A stretch of DNA of 64,000 bases, from NCBI GenBank assembly GCA_907165065.1, contig OU015532.1, forward strand, positions 44,804,839 through 44,868,838. The letters are read 5' to 3'. Positions 12,150 through 23,213 of this stretch are shown here, piece by piece. The notes under the pieces are model-generated. The model did no database searches and had not been told where the DNA came from. It was given only the letters and a program-made list of their open reading frames with translations. Every line of letters begins with the position of its first letter. Position 1 is the stretch's first letter. The position numbers and the translations under genes were made by a program. Origin of the DNA: Caprimulgus europaeus (Eukaryota > Chordata > Aves > Caprimulgiformes > Caprimulgidae).

Positions 12150-12331
12150 AGGGAATCACAGAATCACAGGGATTGGAAGGGACCTCTGGAGATCATCCAG
12201 TCCAACCCCCCTGCCAAAGCAGGTTCCCTACAGCAGGTTGCACAGGAAAGCATCCAGGTGGGTTTTGAACACCTCCAGAGATGGAAACTCCACACCCTCT
12301 CTGGGCAGCCTGTCCCAGGGCTCTGGCACCC
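12150..12331 (-). mobile_element. CR1 LINE 3' end, short
   Basis: The copy begins 'gaatcacagaatcacagg' and 'attggaagggacctctgg' and contains 'cctgccaaagcaggttccc'. It stops after 'ccagggctctggcaccc'. It is the subfamily shared with 5991 and 42400. Confidence 0.92.
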
Positions 12332-14091
12332 AAAGGGAAGGGAGAATGAAGGCTCCTGCCTCAAAACCAAGACATGTGGCACCAGAAGGATGCTGGCAAC
12401 CTGAACTGAGCCTAGAGAGCAGCTGCAAAAGCATTTCAGGGATGGACATAGGAGGTGAGATGAAGAGAAGCCAAGTTCCAACCCTTGTGTAAGCGATGGC
12501 TGAGCACCAGCACAGCGTCCATCAGCCTGGGGGACAGCAGGAAGGAGAGCATCTAGCTGAATTGAAGGGGAATCTCTGTCTGGGAATGACAGCACTGAAG
12601 CAGGGAAGCACAGGGAAGACTGGGGAAGGAACAGATGGCCGCTGAGTGTGTGGTTGTGAGACAGTATCACAGCGATAAGGTGGGAAGCCAAATTTTAAGA
12701 CTGAAAAAGTGTCAGAAAAAATGAGCTGGAAGAGATAATCTTCCCCTGGCTTTTCTCAGGGAAATGACCCAGAAGGGACCTGCTAGGGCTGTTTCATTTT
12801 CACTCCCTGACAAAGGGAGGTTGTGCACTGATGCAGTATGTTTCCTCTGGGGAGGCTGGACAGATTTTTTTCCATTCCCAGCCAACATGTAAATTATAAT
12901 GGATGTTAGTCCTGTAAACCTCAGGGGTCCCAGGCAGCCCCTGACTGCCCTACCATCAGGAGCAGAATGCAGAGGAGGCCCTGGGACAGGCTAGGACTTT
13001 GGAAAGGACACGTCCTCCAACCCATGCTCATGATCTCATCAGCCCTGGGTGCGATGCCTGGGGACCTCTCGCCAGTGCCCTCGCCTCCTCTGCAGCTCAG
13101 AGGGGAGGGAGGTTGTGAGAGGGGGTCTCTGCCCTGCCCTGAGCTCCTTTTTTGAAGTCACTCAGTTTTCCCATCTGATCAGGGGTGAGGACAGTGGCAT
13201 TTTACCATGTGCTGATTTCAGAAACAGATGTATATGTTTTTAGCACCAAGCAGATAACAAAAATAAATCAAGCCCTGACAAGCTTGTGATTATATATTCA
13301 TCTAGCAGCACTTAATAGCCACCACAAGATGCTTCTAACAACACTCTGCTTGATGTTCTCTCTCCTCCATGTGCTCTTGCATCTGCTCCAGCACCTACAG
13401 TGTCTGCACAACGTTTCCTAGGGGAAAAGGAAGAGGGCACATGTGTTGGAAGGGGCAAGCATCCTTCTTCAGAGATGCCAGTTGTCCTCCCTCTGCAAAT
13501 GCCATCACCGCTGGGCAGACACAGTAAATCTTGCCTTCATAACTGCTGGGCAAGGTAACAGCTTCTTCAGGACCACAGCAGCATCTCAGCAAAGGGTGGT
13601 GGGGCTGTAAGTACAGCCAGCAGCACTTGGTAGTCTTGTCTGGATGACACATTTGTTTTTTCTGTACAGTTTTAGCCTTAGTAAACAAACCAAAGGCAAT
13701 TAAAAATAAGTCAGTCTTTATTAAAAATGCAAAGTGCGTGTGTAAGGAGAAGGGAAGAACAAAAAGAGGTTTCTATTTTGCTCTGTTTCACTCCAAGCAG
13801 TTACAATCACTCTGATTATTTCCCTGTGATCATCCAGATCTAACATGTTATCCTGGCCTTTAACCCAGCAGCCTGCCTCTGCTGCTGCAGGAACAGCTGC
13901 AGGACACAGGCTGGGGGGAACAGGCCACTTGCCCCACAGGTATCCATAGCCTGGTGGCTTCTTTCCTGGTCCCTGAGGGCCACCCAGCAGTAACTTGGCA
14001 AAGCCACTTAGTGGTGGCATCCCTGAAAAGAGGGTGAGCAAACCCCTGAATGCAAAGACTTGACTGGAAGGGTGGTGCTGGACATGGAGTC
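12332..14091. other. Unique sequence, one AT-rich block
   Basis: There is no gene. The block 13225-13345 is AT-rich with several homeodomain-like words (taaatca, gattatatattc, cacttaatag) and is a weak candidate conserved element. Confidence 0.45.
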
Positions 14092-14715
14092 ATAGAATCA
14101 CAGCATGGTCTGGGTTGGAAGGGACCTTAAAGCTCATCCAGTTCCAACCCCCCTGCCAGCAGCAGGGACACCTTCCACTAGACCAGGTTGCTCAAAGCCT
14201 CATCCAGCCTGGCTGAGAACACTTCCAGGGAGGAGCAGCCACAGCTTCTCTGGGCATCCTGGGCCAGGGTCTCACCAGCCTCACACCAAAGAATTTCTTC
14301 CTCAGATCTCATCTCAATCTCCCCTCTTCCAGTTTAAAGCCATCACCCCTTGTTCTGTCACTCCCTGCCCTTATAAAAAGTCCCTCCCCAGCCTTCCTGG
14401 AGCCCCTTCAGGTACTGGGAGGCCACTAGAAGGTCTCCCTGGAGCCTTCTCTTCTCCAGGCTGAACAGCCCCAACTCTCTCAGCCTGTCCTCACAGCAGA
14501 GCTGCTCCAGCCCTGGCATCATCCTCGTGGCCTCCTCTGGGCTGGCTCCAGTGGGTCCATGTCCTTGTGCTGTTGGTGGCCCCAGCACTGGAGGCAGCAC
14601 TGCAGGGGGGGTCTCAGGAGAGCGGAGCAGAGGGGCAGAATCCCCTCCCTGGCCCTGCTGCCCACGCTGCTCTGGGTGCAGCCCAGGACACGGTTATTGG
14701 CTCTGTGCTGCAAAC
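14092..14715 (-). mobile_element. CR1 LINE, long 3' copy
   Basis: It begins 'agaatcacagcatggtctgg', 'gttggaagggaccttaaagc' and extends through the ORF2 C-terminal region to about 14715. On the minus strand, fragments such as '[14 protein letters not shown]' and '[13 protein letters not shown]' are readable but in separate frames, so the coding region is broken. It is the same subfamily as 8664. Confidence 0.92.
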
Positions 14716-16149
14716 AGACATCTCTGCACTGAGCTTGGCCCTTGCTCCCCTTGAAAGAAGAATGAGAATCCTCAGGGGAAGAAATGGGGGATGTCTAAGA
14801 GGAGTGGGCAGTGGAGGAGGTGTGAAGGAGGTGTTCCTCCACATCCTCCTCAGGCACCCGTTGTGGAGGAGGTGTGTGGAGCAATGCTGGTGCTGCAGGA
14901 CCACTCCTCCTCACCTGCTGGGGCTGCAGGACCACACTGGGAGGTCTCTCCTCCCTTGGGGGAGCCAGGCTCACTCCCCAGCACAGCGGCACAGACAGAG
15001 CATGGGTGGGCTAAGGGGCTGAGGTGGAAACTGGGACAAGAGACAGATCGAGGACATGGTTGTTCTGAGAGCAGAAGTGCGTTACAGGCGAGGTGGGTGA
15101 AGCGTGAAGACTCTTCCTGCAGCTTGACCTTTTGGTGTCTTCAGGGGCAGCTGATGCTCTTTTTGCCTGTTAGTAAAAAATGTTGCTGTGGGAAACTGTG
15201 GCCTCTCCTTAGAGACAAAGCTGCTGAAGCAGAGCTGGGAGCTAATGCCACATGGGAGGAAATCCCATTCTGCTCCAGGGGCTTCCTCTCTGAGCTCTCC
15301 ATGGGCTGCTGATGCTCCCCAGAGGCAGGCCACCTCTCTCCCTGGCTCCCTCCTCCCTGTAGCCCACGCTGAGTCCTGAAAACCCCTGCTTGCTGAAAAA
15401 TGACATTTGAGGTGTAGCAAATGCAGCTCCCCTGGCCCCATCACATCTGCTTTCCTACATGGTTATGCAGCATGTGGACCACTGCATGTCTACATGGGCC
15501 ACGGCTCCTCCGGCCCACTGTGTGTTCACACACACCCACAGGCGTCCACACACATGGAGGACAGCTCATAAATTTCTCTTAAAAGTCCTGTGAAAGAAAT
15601 TTACCTTCATGCAAATATTTTTTCGATGTAGATTGTAGAAAGTGCAACCAGCCTCATGCAGTAGTGGTGGTGAGGAAAACTCCAAACCCCTGCTTTCCAC
15701 CCAAAAACCTCCTGAGTGGAACATGAACTCTTCAGAAAAAACCCCACTAAAAATCCCCACCCAAACACCCAAAGCCCAGGCAGTTCTATCTTTGAGCATG
15801 ATGTGGTGAAAATATGTAGAAGCTCTTGGAGATTCACCATATCTAACATGAGTTATTGCTTGCCTGGAAGTTGATAGCAGAGGCTTGAGATTCAATATTC
15901 ACCTTCTGCTCGTCATTATTCTCCAGTTTAAACATTTCAAGCACGCAATCAGCTAGAGGAAAAAACGCCCACTGACCAGTTACACATCCACAGTCACAAA
16001 CAGCGATCCAGGGAAGCAAAACAATCTGAGGAGAAATGATGGGCTGGAAATTGTTCAGCCCAACCCTTGTGCAGGGTGGTTTTTTATTCTCCGCTTCAGT
16101 GGAGAGGCAGGGAGCTTGCTGCGTGGGCAGAGGTGGGGAAACTGCTGAG
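14716..16149. other. Unique GC-moderate sequence, no gene seen
   Basis: No repeat was recognised. Open frames of 60-170 codons overlap on both strands in this stop-poor sequence. None has a domain, a compelling start or a codon pattern that stands out. Confidence 0.5.
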
Positions 16150-16395
16150 ATCATCGAATCACAGAATGGTTTGGGTTGGAAAGGACCTTAAAGCACATCC
16201 AGTTCAAACCCCCCTGCTGTGGACAGGGTTGCCAGGCCACCAGATGATCTCAGGCTGCCCAGGGCCCCATCCAACTTGACCTTGAATGCCTCCAGGGATG
16301 GGGCATGCACAACTTCTCTGGGCAACCTGTTCCAGTGCCTCACCACCCTCTGGGTGAAAGATTCCTCCTCATATCTCAACTGCCTTGGGGCCGGG
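16150..16395 (-). mobile_element. CR1 LINE 3' end
   Basis: The copy has 'gaatcacagaatggtttggg' and 'ttggaaaggaccttaaagc', with the subfamily marker 'cctgctgtggacaggg'. On the minus strand '[20 protein letters not shown]' from the ORF2 C-terminus is readable. Similarity ends at about 16395, some 85 bases before the LTR at 16481. Confidence 0.92.
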
Positions 16396-16480
16396 AGCCT
16401 GGAGCTGAGGAAGGGAACCATCTCTATGATTACACACCAAACAAGCCAGGATCTGCTTCTGAGACTTTTCTGAATGTCCC

Positions 16481-17111
16481 TGGCATGATTTTCAGTTGAG
16501 GCAGGGCTGGTTTCTTTTTAGCATCTAGAACAGCAACGGGGTTTGTTTCAGCTGGGGTTTGTTAGGAGAAAAACTTTGATAGCAGACTGATGTTTTCAGT
16601 TGCCACTGGAAGTCGAAGGACTTTGTGTTTTGCTGGTCTGCAGGCACAAGATTTGGGGGGATGAAAAATATTTAAATGAATCATCTCAATGGGCACTTGG
16701 CTCTGCCAAGGGGCTGTTCCATCTCCTGTCCCCCATGGGCAGGAGATCCATGAGGGGCTCTTCCTCTCTTGCTCTCTCTGGCTCTCGCTCGGGCTCTCGC
16801 TCTCCCGGGATTGCGGTTTCGGGTCGGGATTGTCGCTCCTCCGGGATCGTTCTCTGGGAACGGGCCGGGCTGGGTCGGTGGGTGCTGAGCAGTGGCACTG
16901 GGTGTCACTCATTTGCATATTTTATTCCTATTATTATTATTTAAGTATCATTATTATTTTAAGTTTTATTTCAATTATTAAATTGTTCTTATCTCACGCT
17001 ACCAGTCTCCTTACCCTTGCCCCCCAGTTCTCTCCCCTGTCCCCTGGAAGGGGAGTGAGCAAGTGGCTGGGTTTGGCTGCAGCCCAGTGCCAGCCCAGTG
17101 AAACCAGCACA
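16481..17111 (+). mobile_element. Solo ERVL-like LTR (631 bases)
   Basis: It starts in a diverged 5' end (tggcatgattttcagttgag) and ends 'gtgaaaccagcaca'. It contains the GC-rich, CpG-rich block (about 16780-16880), the octamer ATTTGCAT at 16911-16918, the TATA-like 'atattttatt' and ATTAAA. Flanks gtccc (16476-16480) and gtcct (17112-17116) match at 4 of 5 bases, giving a likely 5-base target-site duplication. No ERV internal sequence was recognised on either side. Confidence 0.85.
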
Positions 17112-19924
17112 GTCCTCAAATTTGCTCAAATTGATAAATCTGCAAAACAAGACTGGAAACTATCCAAGAAGAGATTTCTGATGCTCCTTGTTTCCCACCA
17201 TGGGGAAGGCCTGTCACCACAACACACAGTGCTCTTCTGGTCTTGCCCAGGTGGGCAGCATCCAGGCTGCTTACCCTCCAAAACATGCTCCTCCTTGAGA
17301 TGTTTTACTGCAATTCCTCCTAGACCCCCTCCCACCACATCATTTGCCTTAGCTACCTCCACAAGAGGCAGATGTTTGGAGCTGTGATCTAGCCCTGGAA
17401 GATTATTCCCCTGCTTTGCTTTACAGAACAGAGTTCTTATTTATCATCTGGTCTGCACCTCTCCATGCTGCCATTGCCTGCAGGTATGTCTTTATCCACA
17501 GCTCTATAATCCCTTAACCTCATCAGGGAATCTGTGCACAATTAAAACACAGAAAGGAGCATTTGCTAAAGGGATGTGTGGCCACCTTTTTTTTCTGTTA
17601 ACAAGGTGGTGACACCTTGAGCCACTGGCAGCAAACAGCTTATTGATGGAGAAGTTGGTGGGGTTTGGAATCAATGAACATTGCAGGATGGGAAAGAGAG
17701 AAGTTCAGACTGTCAGCAGCTCAACAAGAAGAGGACCACTTGCTTATCCCCTCTCATCTGAGCTGCCAAAAGACCTGAAAAGAAAAGCAATGGAGTTTGG
17801 ATAGAAACCTCATATTTTTTTCCTCAGTATGGAACCCTTATGAGGAAGAAAATAGCTTTATCCCAGGAGCTGCAAGGGAGAGCCCTTGGGGCAGTATTTC
17901 TGCCGCAGCAATATCTAGACCTTCACAGGAGAGGAAATATAATGCACTCCAATAAAAGTCTATGCCCTCAATTGTTCACTCCTGAACACAAAATAAAGGA
18001 GCATGTGAGATGCTGGGCTGAAACGCTGGATAATGTTTCAGGAGCCATTTGGAGGAGGGAGATGAGGATTATTGACAGTGATGCCTGCAATCTCCCAAGT
18101 GTCAGAAGGCCAGCAGCCTGCAGCTGGGTTGTCTGCCTTGAAAAGAAATCAAGTTACACTCAAGCAGAGACACGAGAAGGTTTCTTTACTCTGCCTGGAT
18201 TTGTAGGTGACCCTAAGCAGTACAAGAATACAATGTTCTTGTGTCCCAGGAAATGTCTGTGGATGTCAAGGTCCTAAATTAGAAAACATCAGTATGTTCC
18301 ATCTCTACAGCTCTACACCAGCCCAGCCACCACAGCTGAGTGCCTGGCAGGTCTGACCACAGCTCTGGTTTTTCCCAGTCCCACCAGTGCTGGGAGACTG
18401 GGAAGACATCTTTCTCTATGGCTGGGAGACATCTTTCTCTATGGCTCCTTCCTGCAGCACAGAACAGGGTTGTTTTCCCCCACACCCTTGGCTGTAGGAC
18501 ACACCAGCCTGCTGCAGATGTGAAGGAAAGCACGAAAGGGAAGGTTGTGTTCTCCTGCTCTTTTGGGTTACCAAGAAATTGAACACACACAATGGAGGTG
18601 GAATACACTGGAAAGACATTAGAGTGTCACTGATTGGCACAGATACATCCTCCAAACCTTGAACAACCTAATGGGCTTGCAGGTGAACAGTCTTGATGGA
18701 AAAGGATCTTCTACAGCACCTTCCAAATTCAGAAATCACTACAGTGAAAGATTTTCTTTTACTGGTTGAGTGCCTGTAGCTTTGGTGTTTGTTGTTCTAA
18801 ATTCAGTCTCTTCCATCCTTGGTTGGTTTGGTTTGGGTTTTTTTTTTAAATTCAGATCTGCAGGAAATGATGCTAATATTTCATTCTGTCTGCCAACTTG
18901 TTGTTCTACAAAGTAGTGTGTGAGAAGAATAAATGTGACTGTATCCTGACCTGCCTGGCAAAAAATCTGACCCTCTCCCTCCACAAACACACACAATTTT
19001 TGACTTGTTTCTTTGAGGAACAACACATGCAAAACCAAATGAGATCAGGCAAGAGAATGAGCTCACGAGGAAAGGAAACAGCTAATATTCCCCTTTCAGC
19101 AGAGCTTTTTAATAAATAAATAGAACAATTAATAATTAATTGACCTAAACTTGAAGTCCTTACTCTAGGCAAAAATTCTCCTTCAATGAGTGTTTTACTC
19201 AAGCACAATGTAGGTCAGAAATTCCAATCTGGCATGAAGTGGATGTTAATAAGTCATTATGGTGGGCTGATTTTCTCCCCTCCCAAAAGAAACATTAACT
19301 GGAAGAACCACGTGGAAAGTAGAGGTCTGTATTGTTCTGCTGGGTCTTGTCCAGTGCTGGGGAAAGAAGGAGGCTAATGCATGGCCTCTGTTTTTCTTAC
19401 ACACATCTCTGGTTCAATAAGCAGCAATAAAGACACCCAGGGAAGGGCATCACAAGGCCTCCTGAGCCCCACTTCATATGGGCAGGGAAATGGTCTGCGG
19501 GAGAGCTTCCTGAGTGGAAGAAACCATAGTGCAGCTGGACTCAGCACTAATCCCACCTACAAAACCAATTACAAACTATCCAGAGGGATTTCTTTGCTTA
19601 ATGCCTGAAATGATGGCTGACAGCTTCCGACTAAAAGCCACACACAAAATCTGGCAGAGCCAGAGCGTTCTCGTGACGGAAACCAAAGCTTCAACATGCG
19701 AACGGCGTGATTCAGTAGGTTTTGAGGGCCCCTTGCTCACTGCCACCTCCTTCTTATGTGTGTTCCTTCCATTTTCACTTTGGAGAGGTCACACTGCAAT
19801 CTTAGGAGAAAAAATATACAAAACCAAGTCAGGAAGGGAATTTGAACCATCAGCCCTTGTATTTTTCAGGTTTTTTTCCATTGTTAATTTTGGAGGTTGT
19901 AGTGAGGTGGGTGTTGGTCGCTTC
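17112..19924. other. Unique sequence with a small tandem duplication
   Basis: No gene was seen. A unit of 23-24 bases is repeated at 18400-18423 and 18424-18446 (ggagacatctttctctatgg). A TAAT-rich patch lies at 19108-19145. Confidence 0.5.
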
Positions 19925-20204
19925 GCCCAGGCAACCAGCAATAGGACAAGAGGAAATGGCCTCAAGTTATACCAGGGGAAGATCAGATTGGGTATTAGGA
20001 AATTTATTTCCAGATAGAGTGGTCAGACACTGGAACAGGCTGCCCAGGGCAGTGGTGGAGTCACCATCCCTGGAGGTGTTCAAGAAACATGTAGGTGTAG
20101 CACTCAGGGACATGGTTTAGTGGGCATTGTGGTGATGAACTGATGGTTGGACTGAGTGATCTTAGAGGTCTTTCCTAACCTTAATGATCCTGTGATTCTG
20201 TGAT
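19925..20204 (+). mobile_element. CR1 LINE 3' end with readable ORF2 tail
   Basis: The copy reads '[20 protein letters not shown]' and 'VALRDMV' followed by a stop near 20118. It then ends with 'gttggactgagtgatcttag', 'ggtctttcctaacc' and 'gatcctgtgattctgtg'. This is the natural C-terminus of CR1 ORF2 plus the short 3' UTR. The 5' part is truncated. Confidence 0.93.
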
Positions 20205-21256
20205 TTTCTCTAGTTCTGGATTTTCTTCTACTTGCCATCTAATTTGTCATCCAAACAACCCATGCCTCTTCTTGCTGTATTTCCTTCCCCTGGCTTTACT
20301 AACACTTGCACGATGCTTCTCCCCAGGGTCTCCAGCCACGCTCAGTCTCCTCTCCTGTCCTGACCCTGCTGCCCATTCCCTGCCACGGTCCCACTTTGTG
20401 TCATTTCAAATTCCCAATCCTGACTCCAGGGCTCCTAACCCTTCTGTTTATCCCACTCATCAGCAACCATAACGTGTTGGGCTGTCTGTCTCCTGTGCTG
20501 GTGATCTAAAGCTGGTCTAAATGCTTTGCTTGTTTGCTTCTTGCAGATGTACAAAGGTTTCCAGCTCTCTTGTGATAATATACACAACTGCTTTCCTGAG
20601 CTAAGCCAGGAGCCTTCATCTCCTTCAGATGCCCCCTTACAAATCACTTTTCTTGCTGTTTGGAAGTGAACAGAAAGACCAAACAACGTGCTGATGACAA
20701 AGCTGTCTCTTTAGTCAGTGGAGATGAAAGGGGACTCAAAGCAACTTCATGTAGAATCAGACGTGTAAATGGCAACAAAAGATACTCAGTGTTGCTTTTT
20801 TTTCTTTAAAGCTCAGTGCAGGAAGGCACTTCAACTGTTTGTACACTGAAAAAGTTTCCACTTTAGGTCTGTCAGATAGGGAAGATACTGAGGTATCACC
20901 TCAGACAGATCAAAAATGCCTTTTTGACCTCAGTCAGCAAAGGTCATGGTGGCAGGCTGCAAGGGGAATGGGTTGGGGGGATGTACTGGTCCATGCTGTG
21001 ACATACATGCTGAAAGGCACATAGGGCTGATGTACGTATGTATGTTTAAAACATGACCCAGGATCTGCCCCAGGGATGTCTCAGTTTGTTTTCTTTGAAG
21101 AAGGCTGTAAAAGTGCTTTCATTTAATGAAGTATAGAGCATGAAGTAGCTCTCTGAGTTTCATAAACCCTATTAGAGAAGTCAAGTGGGCTGTGGTTTTA
21201 TAGCAGGAGCTTTCTCCACCTCTTGCTTGGCTAGGAGTGAGTCTGCAGCATCGTTC
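20205..21256. other. Unique sequence, no gene seen
   Basis: C-rich sequence lies at 20220-20460, then mixed composition. No repeat or coding signature was found. Confidence 0.5.
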
Positions 21257-21854
21257 TCTGGTGGTTTCACTCCTTTGGCTGCAGCCAAACACAGTCACGC
21301 TGTCACTGTCCCCACCCCCCAGGGAGCAGGGGAGAGAATTAGAAGGGTAAAAGTAAGAAAAAAACTTGTGGGTTGAGATAAAAACAATTTACTAATTGAA
21401 ATAAAATTATAATTATAATTATAATAACAGTATATGCAAATGAGTGATGCACAGTACAATTGCTCACCACCCGCCAGCCAATGCCCAGCCTGTGCCAGCA
21501 GTGAACCTGAAGCAGGGACAGTCCCCAAACCCAAACCCCAGAAGAATGACCTGAGCCATCTCAGACATTTCCAGTCAGCCCTGGTTAATACATGACCATG
21601 ATGTGATGTGATCTGGGATATCTCATTGGCAGAGCCAAATGCCAATTTGGGGTTTTGCTAATTACTGCACTTCCCCCTCCCAGTCCCAGTGCAGCTGTGA
21701 ACAGCCAAACACGATGGCCTCGAGCTCCAGCAGCAGCTAACAACATTGGTACTTTATCAACATTCTTCTCATAGCAAATCCCACACTGAAACTAAAACAC
21801 ACCTATTCCAGCTACTAAGAAGAAAATTAACTCTGTCCTAGAAAAACCAGGACA
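21257..21854 (-). mobile_element. Solo ERVL-like LTR, diverged (598 bases)
   Basis: In reverse complement it starts 'tgtcctggtttttctaggac' and 'agagttaattttcttc' and ends 'gtgaaaccaccaga'. The octamer is present as ATGCAAAT at 21434-21441. The AT-rich block contains an (ATAATT)-like run. The GC-rich block of the other copies is largely missing. Flanks cgttc and ttttc match at only 3 of 5 bases, so the duplication is not proven. Confidence 0.8.
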
Positions 21855-22786
21855 TTTTCTCATCAGCCACAGCTGGGAGCAGAGGTGATGGCCAGGATGA
21901 GTGGAGAGAGGGCACCAAGTCCTCTGAACAGGCAACCCCATGACCTGGCAGGTTCAGAGAGCCGGTCCAGCTCCATCATGGGAATGACAGACAAGTACCC
22001 TCAGTCCAAAATACCAGCTGAGAAATGACAGCACGAGGGGAGAAGATGCCAGGGTGATATCTTTTTCTCCAGCAGAGTGACTCATTCAGCCATGGCTGCC
22101 AGCTGGAGCTCATTAAATTGCTTTAGATATTGAGGAGGCAGTGATCTGTGATTTGCCAAGAAAATATTAATTGCTTAAAAAGATAATCAGAGAAAGGCAA
22201 TTCACTTCTTGCAATGACTGTTGTGAGAAGGTGGCAGCTCTAGTGCTGGGGCAAGTGGATAATGCAGGAAGCGACGGGTGTTACAGTACATTGAGCAATT
22301 AAACACACGCTCCTGGCTGAGCTGGATCCGTAAACTGAGCAGCCTGTGAGTCACTCGCCCCGAGCACGCTCGAGATCTGAGATGTCATCTCCCTGACATA
22401 CTCCCTGCCACATAAACACAGCCTCCGACACCGGGCTGCCTCGCATCGGGACGGGCTGGCTTTCTAGCCAGAGTCAGGGCTCTCCAGAGCTCCTCCTGGG
22501 GCCTCCTGAGGTGAGGTGGGCTCAGCCCCAGGATGGCTGCAGGGACACAGGCCCAGCCCAGTGGTGCAGCAGCTGCCAGGACTTGGGAGGTGTCCTCCAA
22601 ACACGTGTCCCCTCTCCTGTGCACACAGGATCTTGCTGTGGCCATTTACAGGCAAGTCCCACCTGTGCAACCAGGTAATGCTGCTGGGATGGGTACTGAT
22701 GAGTGCTCAGGTGGGATGTGGTGGCTGAGCAGAGGGCTGTGGTGGACTCTTGGTGGAAGCTGGCTTGGCCTCTGCAGGATGAGGAT
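21855..22786. other. Unique sequence, candidate conserved block
   Basis: No gene was seen. 22085-22340 is balanced to AT-rich, free of repeats, and has words such as 'cattaaattgctttag' and 'gagcaattaaacacacg'. It resembles conserved non-coding DNA in style, but this is untested. Confidence 0.4.
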
Positions 22787-23213
22787 GAGAAGAAGAGGAG
22801 GAGAGGAGAGGAGAGGAGAGGAGAGGAGAGGAGAGGAGAGGAGAGGAGAGGAGAGGAGAGGAGAGGAGAGGAGAGGAGAGGAGAGGAGAGGAGAGGAGAG
22901 GAGAGGAGAGGAGAGGAGAGGAGAGGAGAGGAGAAGAGAGGAGAGAAGAGGAAAGGAAAGGAGAGGAGAGGAGAGAAGAGAAGAGGAGAGGAGAAGAGAA
23001 GAGAAGAGAAGAGAAGAGAAGAGAAGAGAAGAGAAGAGAAGAGAAGAGAAGAGAAGAGAAGAGAAGAGAAGAGAAGAGAAGAGAAGAGAAGAGAAGAGAA
23101 GAGAAGAGAGAAGAGAAGAGAAGAGAAGAGAAGAGAAGAGAAGAGAAGAGAAGAGAAGAGAAGAGAAGAGAAGAGAAGAGAAGAGAAGAGAAGAGAAGAG
23201 AAGAGAAGAAAAA
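22787..23213 (+). repeat. Compound pentanucleotide array, 427-base homopurine tract
   Basis: Every base from 22787 to 23213 is A or G. It comprises 26 perfect GAGAG (=GGAGA) units at 22801-22930, a mixed stretch at 22931-22990 with both unit types and some GAAAG, 23 GAGAA units at 22991-23105, one GAGAG phase break, and 19 AAGAG units at 23111-23205. Long Glu-Arg/Lys frames across it are a repeat artefact. Confidence 0.98.

Noticed and set aside
16681..16908. A roughly 75-codon antisense frame (Arg-Ala-rich) conserved in five LTR copies, also at 26471, 40622, 48958 and 50231
   Set aside because: All three frames on that strand are open across the CpG-rich block, so the openness reflects low stop density. 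The repeats are homologous copies, so conservation is expected without selection.
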